64,000 nucleotides of DNA, taken from positions 34,216,886 to 34,280,885 of the forward strand of contig NC_086374.1 of NCBI RefSeq assembly GCF_036588685.1, written 5' to 3'. Made by a program: the position numbers and the translations under genes. This DNA comes from Mytilus trossulus (Eukaryota; Mollusca; Bivalvia; Mytilida; Mytilidae). Position 1 is the first letter of the stretch, and every line of letters starts with the position of its first letter. The notes below the pieces were generated by a model. It was not told the origin of the DNA and searched no databases. It worked only from the letters and a program-made list of their open reading frames with translations. Positions 30,871-42,705 of the stretch are shown here, piece after piece.

Positions 30871-31679
30871 CTCAGTATTTATACGTTTGCGATTACCACA
30901 TTCACAGTCATTTATATCAACGAGGCGGAGAGTCATTTACATCATAAACTTCATAATATAAAAAAGAAGATGTGGTATGATTGTCAATGAGACAACTATC
31001 TACAAAAGATTCATAAGCATATTTTAATAAACTAAAACATTTTAAAGAGGTTATTTTAGATATTGTTCTTGCCAAAGAATAAATAAAATATGTTTCACGT
31101 TCAAATACATATTTCAAGTCTGGACTTCAGATATGTGTATCAAGTAACCCCGCTATTCCGACACACCTATATTACGACATACTTTTATTCAACAGTCTAA
31201 TATATAAAGACAAGGGTTAATAGTTGTGTTATAAGAATGCAAACTTCCAAAACTAGAAAAACTGGGGCAGCTCATTGGTCGTTCTGAATATGCATGGCAT
31301 TTTGGGCTACTTGATTTACCATTGTTTAAACAAGGCAAAGTCAGTGACTTGCTATTGGTATACCAAACAGGCCTTTGCAACTGTGATGCTAAATGTCCTC
31401 AGGTCTGACGATCCTATGACAGTGTCGTGGAAACTAAAACATGGAATATGCGGAGGGGGGGGGGGGGGGGAATTTTGTAAACATGCATGTTCTTTACGAA
31501 TGGTTTCTTTAATATTAAATGCTAATCCATATCTTAAGAACAAAACCAGTTTCTGAATATAAATTGCCAAAATAAGTAAATGACGCTTTAATAATTTGCG
31601 TCCATGTCTACTCCTTCTAAAATTGTAATAACTGTTTGAATACTAACATCAAAGTTTTAAGAGTACTTAGAAAAAGTAA

Positions 31680-32290
31680 AAAAAATCGAGATTTCAACAG
31701 TCAAAATTTTGAGATCAAAGTCGAAATTTCGATTTAAAAAAAAAAGTTGAAATTTTGTGTTTATTAAAATAAGTTGAAATTTCGAGTTTAAAATAAGTCG
31801 AAATTTCGAGTTTAAAAAAAAGTCGAAATTTTGTGTTTAAAATAAGTTGAAATTTCGAGTTTAAAATAAGTCGAAATTTCGAGTTTTAAAAAAGTCGAAA
31901 TTTTGAGTTTAAAATAAGTTGAAATTTCGAGTTTAGAATAAGTCGAAATTTCGAGTTTTAAAAATGTCGAAATTTTGAGTTTAAAATAAGTTGAAATTTC
32001 GAGTTTTAGATAAGTCGAAATTTCGAGTTTAAAGATAGGTCGACATTTCGAGTTTTAAAAAAGTCAAAATTTCGAGTTTAAAGTGGAAATTTTGATGACT
32101 TTTTATAAGTTGAAATTTCGAGTTTGAAAAAAGGCAAAATTTCGACTTTTTTAAAAGTCGAAATTTCAAGATTTTAGAAAGTCAAAATTTCAAGTTTAAG
32201 TCAAAATTTCGGGATTTGAAAAGTCAAAATTTCAAGTTTAAGTCAAAATTTCGAGATTTGAAAAGTCAAAATTTCGACTTTGAGAAAAAA
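31680..32290 (-). repeat. Right subterminal tandem array (inverted)
   Basis: Reverse-complement of the left array: 'aagtcgaaatttcgagttta' units, with degeneration and shorter spacing toward the right end. Confidence 0.92.
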
Positions 32291-32343
32291 GTTCACTGCC
32301 AATTTGATTTTTTCTATGTCCCTAATACGCTTCCGTAAATATG

Positions 32344-33746
32344 AATTATCTATTAAATTTATTTTTATTTTCAACTAAAACAAATTGGTAAAAACAAAAT
32401 GTTGGTGTACATTTACGTCTTACCTGTTTGTTGGGTCATACTACAAAATGAACGTTCTATTTTTTGTCTTAGGGATATTTAATACGTACAGTAAAACTTT
32501 GCAAAACAACAGTAAAATAGGAAATGAAAAAGAGTGAAAATAAATCAAGACTTTTCAGTAGCTCCTTTACTACATATGGTTAAATTTCTTCAAAACGAAT
32601 TCAGTAATTCAAACAAAATTCATAATATTCGACAGGGGGCCATACGGCTGGGTTTTTATCACATTTTCAAGAAATATTATGATTACATGCACACTGAAAC
32701 TTTTTCTGTATATACACAATAAGTCAGCAGTCTTGAGTTTTTTTCGGTAATTTCGGTATAAATGATAAATTGAAGTGTGCCAAACGGGCAGTGACAAATA
32801 TACATTGTAATTCATGCATATTTACTACACTCAAGTTTGCAAAGAGAAAAACGTATCATATTCTTCCTACTTTCGAATTGAATGTTCATATTGAACATAG
32901 CTGTGTATTTATACACCCCGTAATCTAAATTAATTTTTTTCTTCATGAATCATACTCCTTGACATTGAAAGTCTAGGTGACACTATTTCTTTACTCATGT
33001 CTCGCTTAAAAGAGGGCCGAAAGATACCAGAAGATACATTCAAACTTAGGAACTGAAAACGCCATGGCTAAAAAACGAAACTGACACACAGACAAATAAT
33101 AGTACTTAACATAGAAAACTAAAGACTAAGCAACACGAACCCCACCAAAAACTTGGTGTGAACGCAGGTAACCCAGAAGGGTAAGCAGATCCAGCTCCAC
33201 ACGTGTCACCCGTCGTGTTGCTCAAGTTAGTCAAACCCTGTAAATAGTGTAAACCGGTAGGTCACATTTACGAAAAGGGAACGGATTTATCAAGAGCTTT
33301 TCGTGCATTGTTTGGTTTGCATTGAATAAGCTGGTAACCCTGAATCGTATCTATATACAATATCATCATGCACATTGTCGAAAAAATAAAACTTATTTGT
33401 ACGACCGTTAGAAACAAGACAAAAAGAAACACACAAAATGTGTGCGATCTCATATTTCGTATCTCACTTGATTAGTGACTTTCCGTTTTGAATTTTCCTC
33501 GGAGTTCAGTATTTTTGGGGGTTTAACTTTTTTCTCAATATGTACTTTATTGTTCTTTTTTTAATGTTTGTAAATAAAAGAGAATTAATAGTATCCGGAG
33601 GCCTATATTTGTTCCCCCAAACTCATATAAAGTACTAACGTCTCGTTTAATGAACAATTATGTGAGAGAATTTAATGAAGATTAAAGAGAGAATCGTCAA
33701 ACTGTCCGTATCGTGATGCTTTCGGAGACGTCTTTGAAAACGATAA
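32344..33746. other. Spacer with an R2 repeat
   Basis: R2 copy at 33005-33265 ('gaaagataccagaagataca' to 'gtaagcagatccagctccac') and an R3-like piece at 33480-33530. No gene. Confidence 0.6.
33005..33265 (+). repeat. Dispersed repeat R2 copy
   Basis: 'gagggccgaaagataccaga', 'gccatggctaaaaaacgaaa', 'cacgaaccccaccaaaaact', 'cacacgtgtcacccgtcgtg'. Confidence 0.88.
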
Positions 33747-33836
33747 ACCACAGACTAACCTCACAGTTGTTTATATATATATATATATAATATATATAAA
33801 CAACCGTGAGGTAAGTCTGTGGTTTATAATATATAC
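33747..33836. repeat. Hairpin of about 90 bp around a (TA)n core
   Basis: 'aaccacagactaacctcaca' on the left pairs with 'gtgaggtaagtctgtggttt' on the right with few mismatches; the loop is an AT dinucleotide run. It abuts the 3' tail of the SINE and may be a small MITE or a fold-back product. Confidence 0.85.
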
Positions 33837-33837
33837 A

Positions 33838-34007
33838 CAACTCGTCTAAACATCAACCCAACAATCATTATGTTAGATCTGTAAATTTGCTTTCGCAAAT
33901 TTTTGGTTCTTCCCTCGCCGGGATTCGAACTCATGCTACTGTCATATGGTGACACCAAATCGCCTGCACTGCATCCGTCCCGCTAGACCACACGACCACC
34001 TGGGCTC
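33838..34007 (-). mobile_element. tRNA-derived SINE
   Basis: The sense strand starts GAGCCCAGGTGGTCGTGTGG. A pol III A box TGGTCTAGCGG (33990-33980) and B box GTTCGAATCC (33930-33921) are intact. The body has 'aaatttgcgaaagcaaattt' and a tail with 'ttgttgggttgatgtttaga'. The tRNA-like head is followed by a non-tRNA body, so it is a SINE and not a tRNA gene. Confidence 0.85.
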
Positions 34008-34550
34008 TATATATTTATTAAGAAACTACCTCTTTACAACGGGGGCACTTGCGGACGGGGTATCCACAAGTTTGTCTAACAACATATGCAATGAATATAC
34101 ATTTGTATACAGACAAGAACAAATATCCATAAAATATTTTCAGACTTAAAATTGGTACATTGTAAAATAAGACATCATCTTTACATAAGAAAAATAAACA
34201 TTATGTACAGCATAAAAATAATAACTAAACTAAAAGTAACGTAAAAAATAACATTTAAAGTGCAGCCGTCCCGCTAGACCACACGACCACCTGGGCTCTA
34301 TATATATTTATTAAGAAACTACCTCTTTACAACGGGGGCACTTGCAGGCCGGGTATCCACAAGTTTGTCTAACAACATATGCAATGAATATAATTATACA
34401 GACAAGAACAAATATTCATAAAACATTTTCAGACTTAAAATTGGTACATTGTAAAATAAGACATCATCTTTACATAAGAAAAATAAACATTATGTACAGC
34501 ATAAAAATAATAACTAAACTAAAAGTAACGTAAAAAATAAGATTTAAAGT
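33976..34550 (+). repeat. 291-bp tandem duplication starting in the SINE head
   Basis: 'cgtcccgctagaccacacga' recurs 291 bp on (33976 and 34267). The copies stay nearly identical through 'aacgggggcacttgc' and 'aacattatgtacagcataaa', ending near 34550. The second copy lacks the rest of the SINE, so the SINE inserted in, or was cut by, the duplication. Confidence 0.9.
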
Positions 34551-35247
34551 TTAGGTTCCAAAACCAATACTCTCTTAGAGTACATTTCACTGAACATCTT
34601 TTTACTAAAACTGTCCAAAGTTTTACTAATGTAGGGATCAACCTGATAAAAACAATCACCAACCAGTGAGACGATAACTCTGTGAAGCAAAGGCCCGGGA
34701 AAGTAAAACATAGATATTCATTTATATCAGTTATTCTAACATGACGTCCTTCAAACGCTTTGAGTACACACCCGTGGTAAAATATGAATATATTGCATTG
34801 GCTGTTCCGATCGTACTCCCACGTCATATGTTTTTTTATGAATGAAGTACCCGACGTCATAGAATGATGACGTAATAATTTAAGCATTCTACGGGAAAAT
34901 ACACGCTTCTGATAACGCAAATCATCACAACAAGGAAACGTAAACAAACGATGCTAAAATGTGGTATAAGCCCATTTTTTTATACATAGAAGACATATAA
35001 GTAAATTATCATTAAAATTCATCCAAATCTATCTAAATACGTTATTGTAAATATGTTGAGCATGTCATTTATTCTGTTTGCTCCGTTCTTTTACGCCAAT
35101 CTAAAAGTGCGTTAATTTATGGGAACGGCAAATATTTGCCTCCACCTAGAGCGCTTCGATCCAAAAGAATTGCCGTATTTGTCCTATTAGAATCGAAATA
35201 ATTCATGGGGGCTTGAATATATCTAGATTTTACCACGGGTTGTCCCT
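34551..35247. other. Spacer without supportable gene
   Basis: A 142-codon minus-strand ORF (34519-34947) overlaps the tandem repeat and shows no domain. Confidence 0.45.
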
Positions 35248-35850
35248 TTATGCCGATATTTTACTTGAGCCAAGGCCTTGAATCCTAGCAAAATAAAACA
35301 CCCTTTGTCTATGAAGAAAATCGTTTATTGGCTCCCATCCCAAATCTAGGAATAAAGCAGCCGTTGGAATATTCATTTTAGTATGAAAAATCAGTTTCGC
35401 GGTTTTATATTGCCATGTTTCAAGTATATGTTGACTAGAAGCGGATGACGGTAGCCATACGGCACATCCGTGTGCTAGAGAAGGACGGATGACCGAGTTC
35501 CAGAGAGCATCCCAATAAGACATGCAATTAAAAGATTCGTGTTCATTAAGTAGCTTAGTCATATATTTCAGTTTGCGCTCGAAAGTATATTTTTAAGAAA
35601 TGATTGATATGGTAAGCAAAAGTCAAAGAGCGTGTAAAATAAACTCCCAAATATTTATATTCATTAGTCTCGTCCAAATGCTCATTTCCTAGGTACCATT
35701 TCTTAGTTTTATCTAAGCGTTTACCTACTATAATTTTTTTACATTTGTTTGGGTTAAACTTTAAATTCCACTTACATGCAAATTTTGCTGTTATATCCAG
35801 CAGTCTCCAGCAGTCACTGCAGTTCCTTCTCGGACTTCCTGATTACCGTA
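35248..35850 (-). pseudogene. LINE reverse transcriptase fragment (3' half of RT)
   Basis: 35562-35248 encodes LWNSVIRPSLAHGCAVWLPS ... LETWQYKTAKLIFHTKMNI, the post-RT 'thumb' segment. 35790-35590, in another frame, encodes KWNLKFNPNKCKKIIVGKRL and EYKYLGVYFTRSLT. 35850-35815 gives DTVIRKSEKELQ then a stop. At least one frameshift and one stop: a dead 5'-truncated copy. It is cut at the 24-bp palindrome at 35847. Confidence 0.85.
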
Positions 35851-35870
35851 TCACCATGGTGATACGGTCT
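35847..35870. repeat. Perfect 24-bp palindrome
   Basis: Left arm ACCGTATCACCA and right arm TGGTGATACGGT are perfect reverse complements. It lies on the junction between the LINE fragment and the first 248-bp unit, flanked on both sides by 'ctgatt'. Confidence 0.95.
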
Positions 35871-36352
35871 GATTAGTCAGAGGCTAAACGTCAGGTTCGG
35901 GTAAATCTGTTTACGGTATTTCTGTTATTTCATTGGTTATAAATACTATCTAATGGCTGCTTCGTGGCTGTTTCCGGGATGATTCTGGGGGAAATGAAGG
36001 TCATTCTAACGTCTGATTGGCTATTAATGAGTGGCATGCATTATATGTTCCACGCGTCCGTAAGTGGGGTCGGATTGAAATCATGATACTAAGTTATAGG
36101 AACATGGTGATACGGTCTGATTAGTCAGAGGCTAAACGTCAGGTTCGGGTAAATCTGTTTACGGTATTTCTGTTATTTCATTGGTTATAAATACTATCTA
36201 ATGGCTGCTTCGTGGCTGTTTCCGGGATGATTCTGGGGGAAATGAAGGTCATTCTAACGTCTGATTGGCTATTAATGAGTGGCATGCATTATATGTTCCA
36301 CGCGTCCGTAAGTGGGGTCGGATTGAAATCATGATACTAAGTTATAGGAACA
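35855..36352 (+). repeat. Perfect tandem duplication of a 248-bp unit
   Basis: Copies start at 35855 and 36103 and look base-for-base identical. Each has 'ttcattggttataaatacta' (CCAAT-like ATTGG followed by TATAAATA) and a second ATTGG ('ctgattggctattaatgag'). Offset by two bases, the unit runs TG...CA as LTRs do. Identity implies a very recent duplication or an assembly artefact. Identity of the unit unknown. Confidence 0.93.
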
Positions 36353-37283
36353 TATTATGATAAAGTGTTCATTTGCTATATTGATAGTTATGATGATAAC
36401 TCACGACAAACTGTCAATTTGGTGCAGATTATATAATCATGTGACAATGTGATGATTTAATCTTGAAATTATGTTGCTATTATGGTAAAAAACTGTACAT
36501 TTATGTATTATTGCTATTCTCTAAAAATAGAACAGTAATGTGTATAATTTACACTTTACACAGCGTATTAAAACGGTAAAATGATTGAGATACTTTTGTG
36601 TTAGATTTCTTCGTATGAAGCTTAAACTTTAAATAGTAAATACACAAAACGTATGCTTTATGTATAAAACAAATAACCATTTATTTTTCATTGCTTGGAA
36701 TTATTGATTAGAAAATATTTATATCACGGAATTTACCGAAGATGTAATTTCGTTTCCAGCACTTTCATCGCTTCATTGATTTCTGGTGTAAATAAACAAA
36801 CCCGACGATACTGATTAGAAGAATACAAAAATTACAAGGTGAGCAATATGTGCAAAGAAGCCTACACCAAGCATCAGTCACGGTATTATTATTGGCAAGG
36901 TTTCAAGTGCATTATAGGATACTATAGTGTCAGCTGTTGCAAATTATATAATTTAGCGTTTTACAATGCACAGCTCTATATTTGACAATGACCCCCAAGG
37001 CAATCATTTATACGATCCTTTGAACCCAAAAAACTTGTAACACAGCGAACTCCCAAAAAGATGTTTGCATGTTGGGTTAAACAGTTTGATGATCTTAGAT
37101 GTACTCAAACATGGTGATTTATTCTTTGGAGTTGTCAGGAGGCTGATTTAGAAGGGGACCAGGGGGCATTCCATACGTTTCTGGGAAATTTGGTGGGCCT
37201 GCACTTATGAAAATTTCTGGATCCCCCACTGGTTGTTGGACCATATAAAAGTCCCAGTATGGACACAGTGGTGATCAGCAGTC
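36353..37283. other. Spacer without supportable gene
   Basis: AT-rich DNA. 37135-37250 has a MITE-like segment ('aggaggctgatttagaaggg' ... 'ttctggatcccccactggtt'). Confidence 0.5.
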
Positions 37284-37640
37284 ATTATAAAAAAGAAGAT
37301 GTGGTATGATTGCCAATGAGACAACTGTCTACAAGAGACCAAAATGACACAGACATTAACAACTGTAGGTCACCGTACGGCTTTCAACAATCATCAAAGC
37401 CTATACAACATAGTCAGCTATAAAAGGCCCTGATATGACATGTAAAATAATTCAACAGCTTTATTTATATAAAAAATTGAACGAAAAACAAATATGTAAC
37501 ACATTAATCAACGACAATCACTGAATTATAGGCTCCTGACTTTGGACAGACACATACATAAATAATGTGGCGGGGTAAAACATGTTAGCGGGATTCCGAT
37601 CCTCCCCCTAATCTTGGACAGTGGTACATGTATAACAGTA
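37284..37640 (+). repeat. Dispersed repeat R1 copy
   Basis: 'aaaaagaagatgtggtatga', 'ggtcaccgtacggctttcaa', 'ataggctcctgactttggac', 'tggcggggtaaaacatgtta', 'cctaatcttggacagtggta'. Confidence 0.9.
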
Positions 37641-39415
37641 CATCATACGAACAAACTATAAAAATCAGTCAAAAAAGGCTTAACTCATCAGATTGCTCAT
37701 TGATATATCAATAGCATTGAAAATTTCATTTGATATGTCTGATTTCAATTTATTCACATCATCAGATCTTACACTTAGTATATTTTTTCATCATGAACAT
37801 TACTATTTGGTTGATTATGTAGGGAATGACTGAAGCATGACTGGAGAAGTCGTCCACCTCCCCCACCCCCACTTATTGTCCCAGCTGAACTGAGAATCTG
37901 TCCCTCTATAACCATTAACGTCATAAAACAATTACTTTTTCATTGTGGCATCATATATTTTGTATTAAAACATCAAATTTTTACATGGAATATTTGTGAT
38001 GTACATGTTCAGTTTGTAATGGCGGACATACACATACACATACATGTATTGTAGCAATAAGGTGTATTCAAAGCAAAATAATTAATATTAAATCAACTCA
38101 ATAGATAGAAGCATACTGGTAAGTCAATTTTTTTTTTCACACAGCATCTTCATAGAGTGATGAGATGTAAATCAGGAGATCAATCACTGGTTTTAGAAGT
38201 CAAGAATTTTTATATTTTACTTATTTGGGTAGATACATGTAACACAACATTTATCTTGTCATAATACCTGTGCGCTCAGTGTTCTTCATGAAAACTATCA
38301 CACTGATTTTAAATCATTATAAGAAAGCACAGTGTATAAGCAAACATTTCAGAAGGCAGAGTCTTTTATAGGCTGACTGCAATAGTCTGTATATTATCTG
38401 AAAAAGCTTAGTTCTTGTCAACTTCCTTATTATTTCAAACATTTTAATAGATGTCTCCCAAATTTGGTGTATTTCTATTAGATTTTTTCAAAGTCATTTT
38501 CATTCATTTTTCAACCCGGTCCAGAAATGTGTAATATAGCTGATTTAGAGAAAGGCCACCTGGGTCACCTCTAACAAAGGCTATATTTATTGTCAATGCA
38601 AACATTTTACCTGTTCAACACCAAGTGCTGTCAAGCTTAGGGCCCCTGCCAGGCCATGGCTCTTATTTTTCATAATTCATCTTACATGTACATCTCCTTT
38701 GAATTTGTTTGCTTATTTGTTCTATGACTATTGTCTATCTATGGTCCCACAAAAGTGTTTAAAATATATACATTTTACTTTTTTCTAGATTCTCATGTGA
38801 TAGCCGTACCTTTTTGGTCACTATTTATGTGTTGCGTTTAAATATGAATTGTAACACTTTACAGTGACTGAACAGGTAAAACAAATACTTCTCAAGAAAC
38901 TGAAAAAAGAAGACTACTTGGAACAGCACCAGATTACATATATGTATGAATAAAAAATCAGATCAGAATAGCATGAAGGATATTATATGTCCTTGTGAAT
39001 AAGCAAGGAAAGCTTTTAATAAAACATGTAGTGCCTATTTTTTAATTTACTAGATTTTTCATTCATTATCTGTGTAAATTTTAACATTATTTGTCATAAA
39101 TTAAATTGTTATCTAACTATACTCAAACTTTCAGTGGTGGATCCAGAAATTTTTATAATCAGAACCCACTGACTGCCTAAGAAGGGGCCAACTCCAGTCA
39201 TGCCTCAGTGATTCCCTATAAAAACAATATTTTTTTTCCTACAAAAGGGGTGGCCCAGGCCCCCAGAAAAACCCTCTAACTCAACCTCTGACTTTAATTT
39301 AATATGACAAGTGTTTTATTCACCAAAATACTGGTGCGTTTCTGTGATAAATATCATGCACAATTTTATAAATGAGAGGGGAAAGAAGATCCACATGTGG
39401 TGTACCTGCACATGA
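37641..39415. other. Gene-free stretch with a CAGTGGTGGATCCAG-type MITE
   Basis: 39133-39295 reads 'cagtggtggatccagaaatt' ... 'ggcccaggcccccag', a decayed relative of 63780-63950. No gene seen elsewhere. Confidence 0.5.
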
Positions 39416-39420
39416 CAACT

Positions 39421-41249
39421 TACGGGGCGCCGAATGGGACTCTTGTGATTTTGTACTCAAAATTCAATTTTGTACGGACAAAAGTGACTTTTGTTCAACA
39501 AAAATGAGTTCAGTTTAACAAAATTTGTATCATACTACAAATTTGAAATTTTGTCATACAAAATTATCTATCAGCGGACAAAAGTCACTTTTGTCATGAC
39601 AAAATTCATTTTTGTTACACAGACTTGACTTTTGTTACCTAATTTGAAAATTGAGCGACAAAAGTCAATTTTGTATTTAAATTAGTTTAGTTCGGTTTCT
39701 GTGAACTAATATGCATACAAAATCAACTTTTGTTACACAAAATTGACTTTTGTTACACAAAATTGACTTTTGTTACACAAAATTGACTTTTGTTACACAA
39801 AATTGACTTTTGTTACACAAAATTGACTTTTGTTACACAAAATTGACTTTTGTTACACAAAATTGACTTTTGTTTTGTGAGACAAAATTGACAAAATTGA
39901 CTTTTGTCTCAACAAAATCGACAAAATTGAATTTTGTCTCAACAAAATTGACAAAATTGAATTTTGTCTCAACAAAATTGACAAAATTGAATTTTGTCTC
40001 AACAAAATTGACAAAATTGAATTTTGCCTCAACAAAATTGACAAAATTGAATTTTGTCTCAACAAAATTAACAAAATTGAATTTTGTCTCAACAAAATTA
40101 ACAAAATTGAATTTTGTCTCAACAAAATTGATTTTTGTCTCACGAAAGTCAATTTTGTCTCACGAAAGTCAATTTTGTCTCATAAAAGTCAATTTTGTTG
40201 TTACAAAATTGAATTTTGTCATCACAAAAATGAATTTTGTCGTCACAAAATTGACTTTTGTCTCAACAGAATTGACAAAATTGAATTTTGTCTCAACAAA
40301 ATTAACAAAATTGAATTTTGTCTCAACAAAATTAACAAAATTGAATTTTGTCTCAACAAAATTGATTTTTGTCTCACGAAAGTCAATTTTGTCTCACGAA
40401 AGTCAATTTTGTCTCATAAAAGTCAATTTTGTTGTTACAAAATTGAATTTTGTCATCACAAAAATGAATTTTGTCGTCACAAAATTGACTTTTGTCTCAA
40501 CAGAATTGACAAAATTGACTTTTGTCTCAACAAAATTGACAAAATTGACTTTTGTCTCAACAAAATTGACAAAATTGACTTTTGTCTCAACAAAATTAAC
40601 AAAATTGACTTTTGTCTCAACAAAAATGACAAAATTGAATTTTGTCTCAACAAAAATGACAAAATTGACTTTTGTCTGAACAAAATTGACAAAATTGACT
40701 TTTGTCTCAACAAAATTAACAAAATTGACTTTTGTCTCAACAAAATTGACAAAATTGACTTTTGTCTCAACAAATTTAACAAAATTGACTTTTGTCTCAA
40801 CAAAAATGACAAAATTGAATTTTGTCTCAACAAAAATGACAAAATTGAATTTTGTCTCACAAAAGTCAATTTTGTCTCACAAAAGTTAATTTTGTTTCAC
40901 AAAAGTCAATTTTGTCTCACAAAATTGAATCTTACCGTACACAATTGACTTTTGTGATTTAATTTCCATATCAGGTAACAAAAGTCAATTTTGTATGCAA
41001 ATATGTTTATATTTGCATACCTTTAAGACAAAATTGACTTTTGTCATGACAAATATGAATTTTGTCTACAAAAATGAATTTTGTCATGACAAAAATGAAT
41101 TTTGTCTACACAACTGAATTTTGTCATCACAAAATTGAAGTTCTCACAAAACAAGTCTGTAGCACATAGTTTTGTAAGACAAAAATGATTTTGTTATGAC
41201 AGAATTGAATTTTGTACAAAACCACAAGAGTCCCATTCGGCGCCCCGTA
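39421..41249. mobile_element. Non-autonomous TIR element with ACAAAATTGA tandem repeats
   Basis: Ends are TACGGGGCGCCGAATGGGAC and its inverse at 41230-41249, with TIRs continuing as 'tcttgtg.ttttgta'. A perfect 5-bp duplication CAACT flanks it (39416-39420, 41250-41254). The interior is almost wholly built of 'acaaaattgacttttgt' units, each nearly self-complementary, in periods of 18 bp (39735-39870) and 30 bp (39890-40860). A block of about 240 bp is repeated inside (40130-40270 and 40370-40510). Long ORFs in five frames (up to 269 codons, repeating TKLTKLNFVS) arise only because the repeat lacks stops. No transposase. Confidence 0.93.
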
Positions 41250-41254
41250 CAACT

Positions 41255-42351
41255 GCCCATTTTTTTTTATCACAACCAATCAACTAATCATGCTGATACT
41301 GACATTACCAGAGAGTACCGGTACACATCAAATGAAAAATCACAAATACCTGATACATATTATCAGATATTACAGAATAAAATATGTTTTAAATTTATTA
41401 CAAAAAAATGTGTTCTCAATCTTGAAGATAGACATTACTGGATCTCATATACATGTAAGTACCAAAGAAAACTGTCTATCCAAATCACAATTTATAAAAG
41501 TAAACTATTAAAGGTTGTAGTTTGGTCTTCAACGCAAAGCTTGGTTCACACCAAACAACAATTTTATATAGTCCATATCAATCATGACAATGCCGTTTGG
41601 GGTTAAACATGTTTTCGTAGGTTAATAATATTGCCATTTTTTTCATGAGACTGTAATATTCTATAGAGTATTACTTCCTGTTTGGTGGAATAGTGAAATA
41701 GAAGTCAATATGTTCTTGCTCAATCCTATGTTGCTTTGATTGTGTCATGATTGTCATCCTCAGCTTAAGCAATGTGTTACTGTAATTTGAATTTCAAAAT
41801 CACTGAGCGCGTTTTTCGAAGCACTGGTCAACTCCACCATAGTGAATCACATGACTTTGACAATCAGTAAATTATGGCGGAAAAAAATCTTTTTAAGTAA
41901 AGATTTGTCGCATAAAAATCAAATAATAGAGTACACAGGAAATGGCGAAGTTCGCATAGTCTAGTATGATTCATCATTTTTTTTTTTAAAAGCAAAAGGG
42001 GGGATGGGGCGTACGCCCTCTACGCCCCCCTCTGGATCTGCCACTGCCTTCTGTTGTTGTCTATTTTGTCAAGTAGTAATCCTCAATAGTACATTTACAT
42101 TATATGCTATTTTTATCAAGTTGATTATAGACACAGAATACATTTTATTATAATATCATTCCCCATTTCCATTCTCACTTTTATAAAGTCTCCTTCCATT
42201 TAACACAGGTCCACCAATAATACAACAAAAATTACATATTAGTACAAAAAAGCGCTATGTTTTCATATTGCTTGAAGTGCAATATTCCAATGAAAATAAA
42301 CTACTCACAAACCACTGATTTCAATATAATCAGCTAAAATACGGCAAGCTT
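41255..42351. other. Spacer without supportable gene
   Basis: A MITE-like end at 41995-42050 ('tctggatctgccactgcctt'). Otherwise nothing. Confidence 0.5.
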
Positions 42352-42705
42352 TTTAGAAAAGCTATTACTTGTAAGGACTACATCATCAGAAAACTTTTAA
42401 CAGTTCAAAATTTGTGAGGAGAGCTCGACGCCAATATTACTGGTTTCAAGCATTTCTGCGAGGTCATTCATTAAAACAGAAAAAGTGTTAGAGACAAAAC
42501 ACAGCCTTGTTTAAGCCAAATTCTTGGTCGAAAAAAACTGTTTCACTAGCACCAAACAAGACTTTATTAGATACACATGTACATTGCTATAAAGAAATTT
42601 CCAGCACTTGCCTTGAATGCCATTTTTTCTATAGAAAAGGCCATCTCGCCAAACTCTATCAAAGGCCTTGTTTAAAGCTTTTCAGAATCTTGAATAATTC
42701 TTAAA
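42352..42705 (-). pseudogene. LINE reverse transcriptase core fragment
   Basis: Reading down from 42690: LNKAFDRVWRDGLFYRKNGI, then FGLKQGCVLSLTLFLF, MNDLAEMLETSNIGVELSSQ and SDDVVLTSNS, the palm motifs A (FD), B (QGC) and C (xDDV). Stops and frameshifts separate them. Dead copy, different family from the LINE at 18420. Confidence 0.85.

Larger units (their letters stand above)
30221..32337. mobile_element. Non-autonomous TIR element with long palindromic tandem-repeat arms
   Basis: Both ends begin TACGGAAGCGTATTAGGGAC (inverted at 32318-32337) and stay identical for about 53 bp. They are flanked by perfect 6-bp duplications AATATG (30215-30220 and 32338-32343). Next come arrays of about 22 bp ('aaactcgaaatttcgacttt') over 30290-30870, mirrored at 31680-32290, so the whole arms can fold. 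The central 800 bp holds an R1 fragment (30960-31015) and a G-run (31456-31470). No transposase. Superfamily undetermined. Confidence 0.92.

Noticed and set aside
33921-34007. Functional tRNA gene
   Set aside because: A and B boxes are present but the acceptor stem does not close and the sequence continues into a SINE body.
34519-34947. 142-codon minus-strand ORF
   Set aside because: Overlaps the 291-bp tandem repeat, no domain, no splice support.
39870-40948. Long repetitive ORFs (130-269 codons) on both strands
   Set aside because: They follow the stop-free tandem repeat of a TIR element in several frames at once; no start context or domain.
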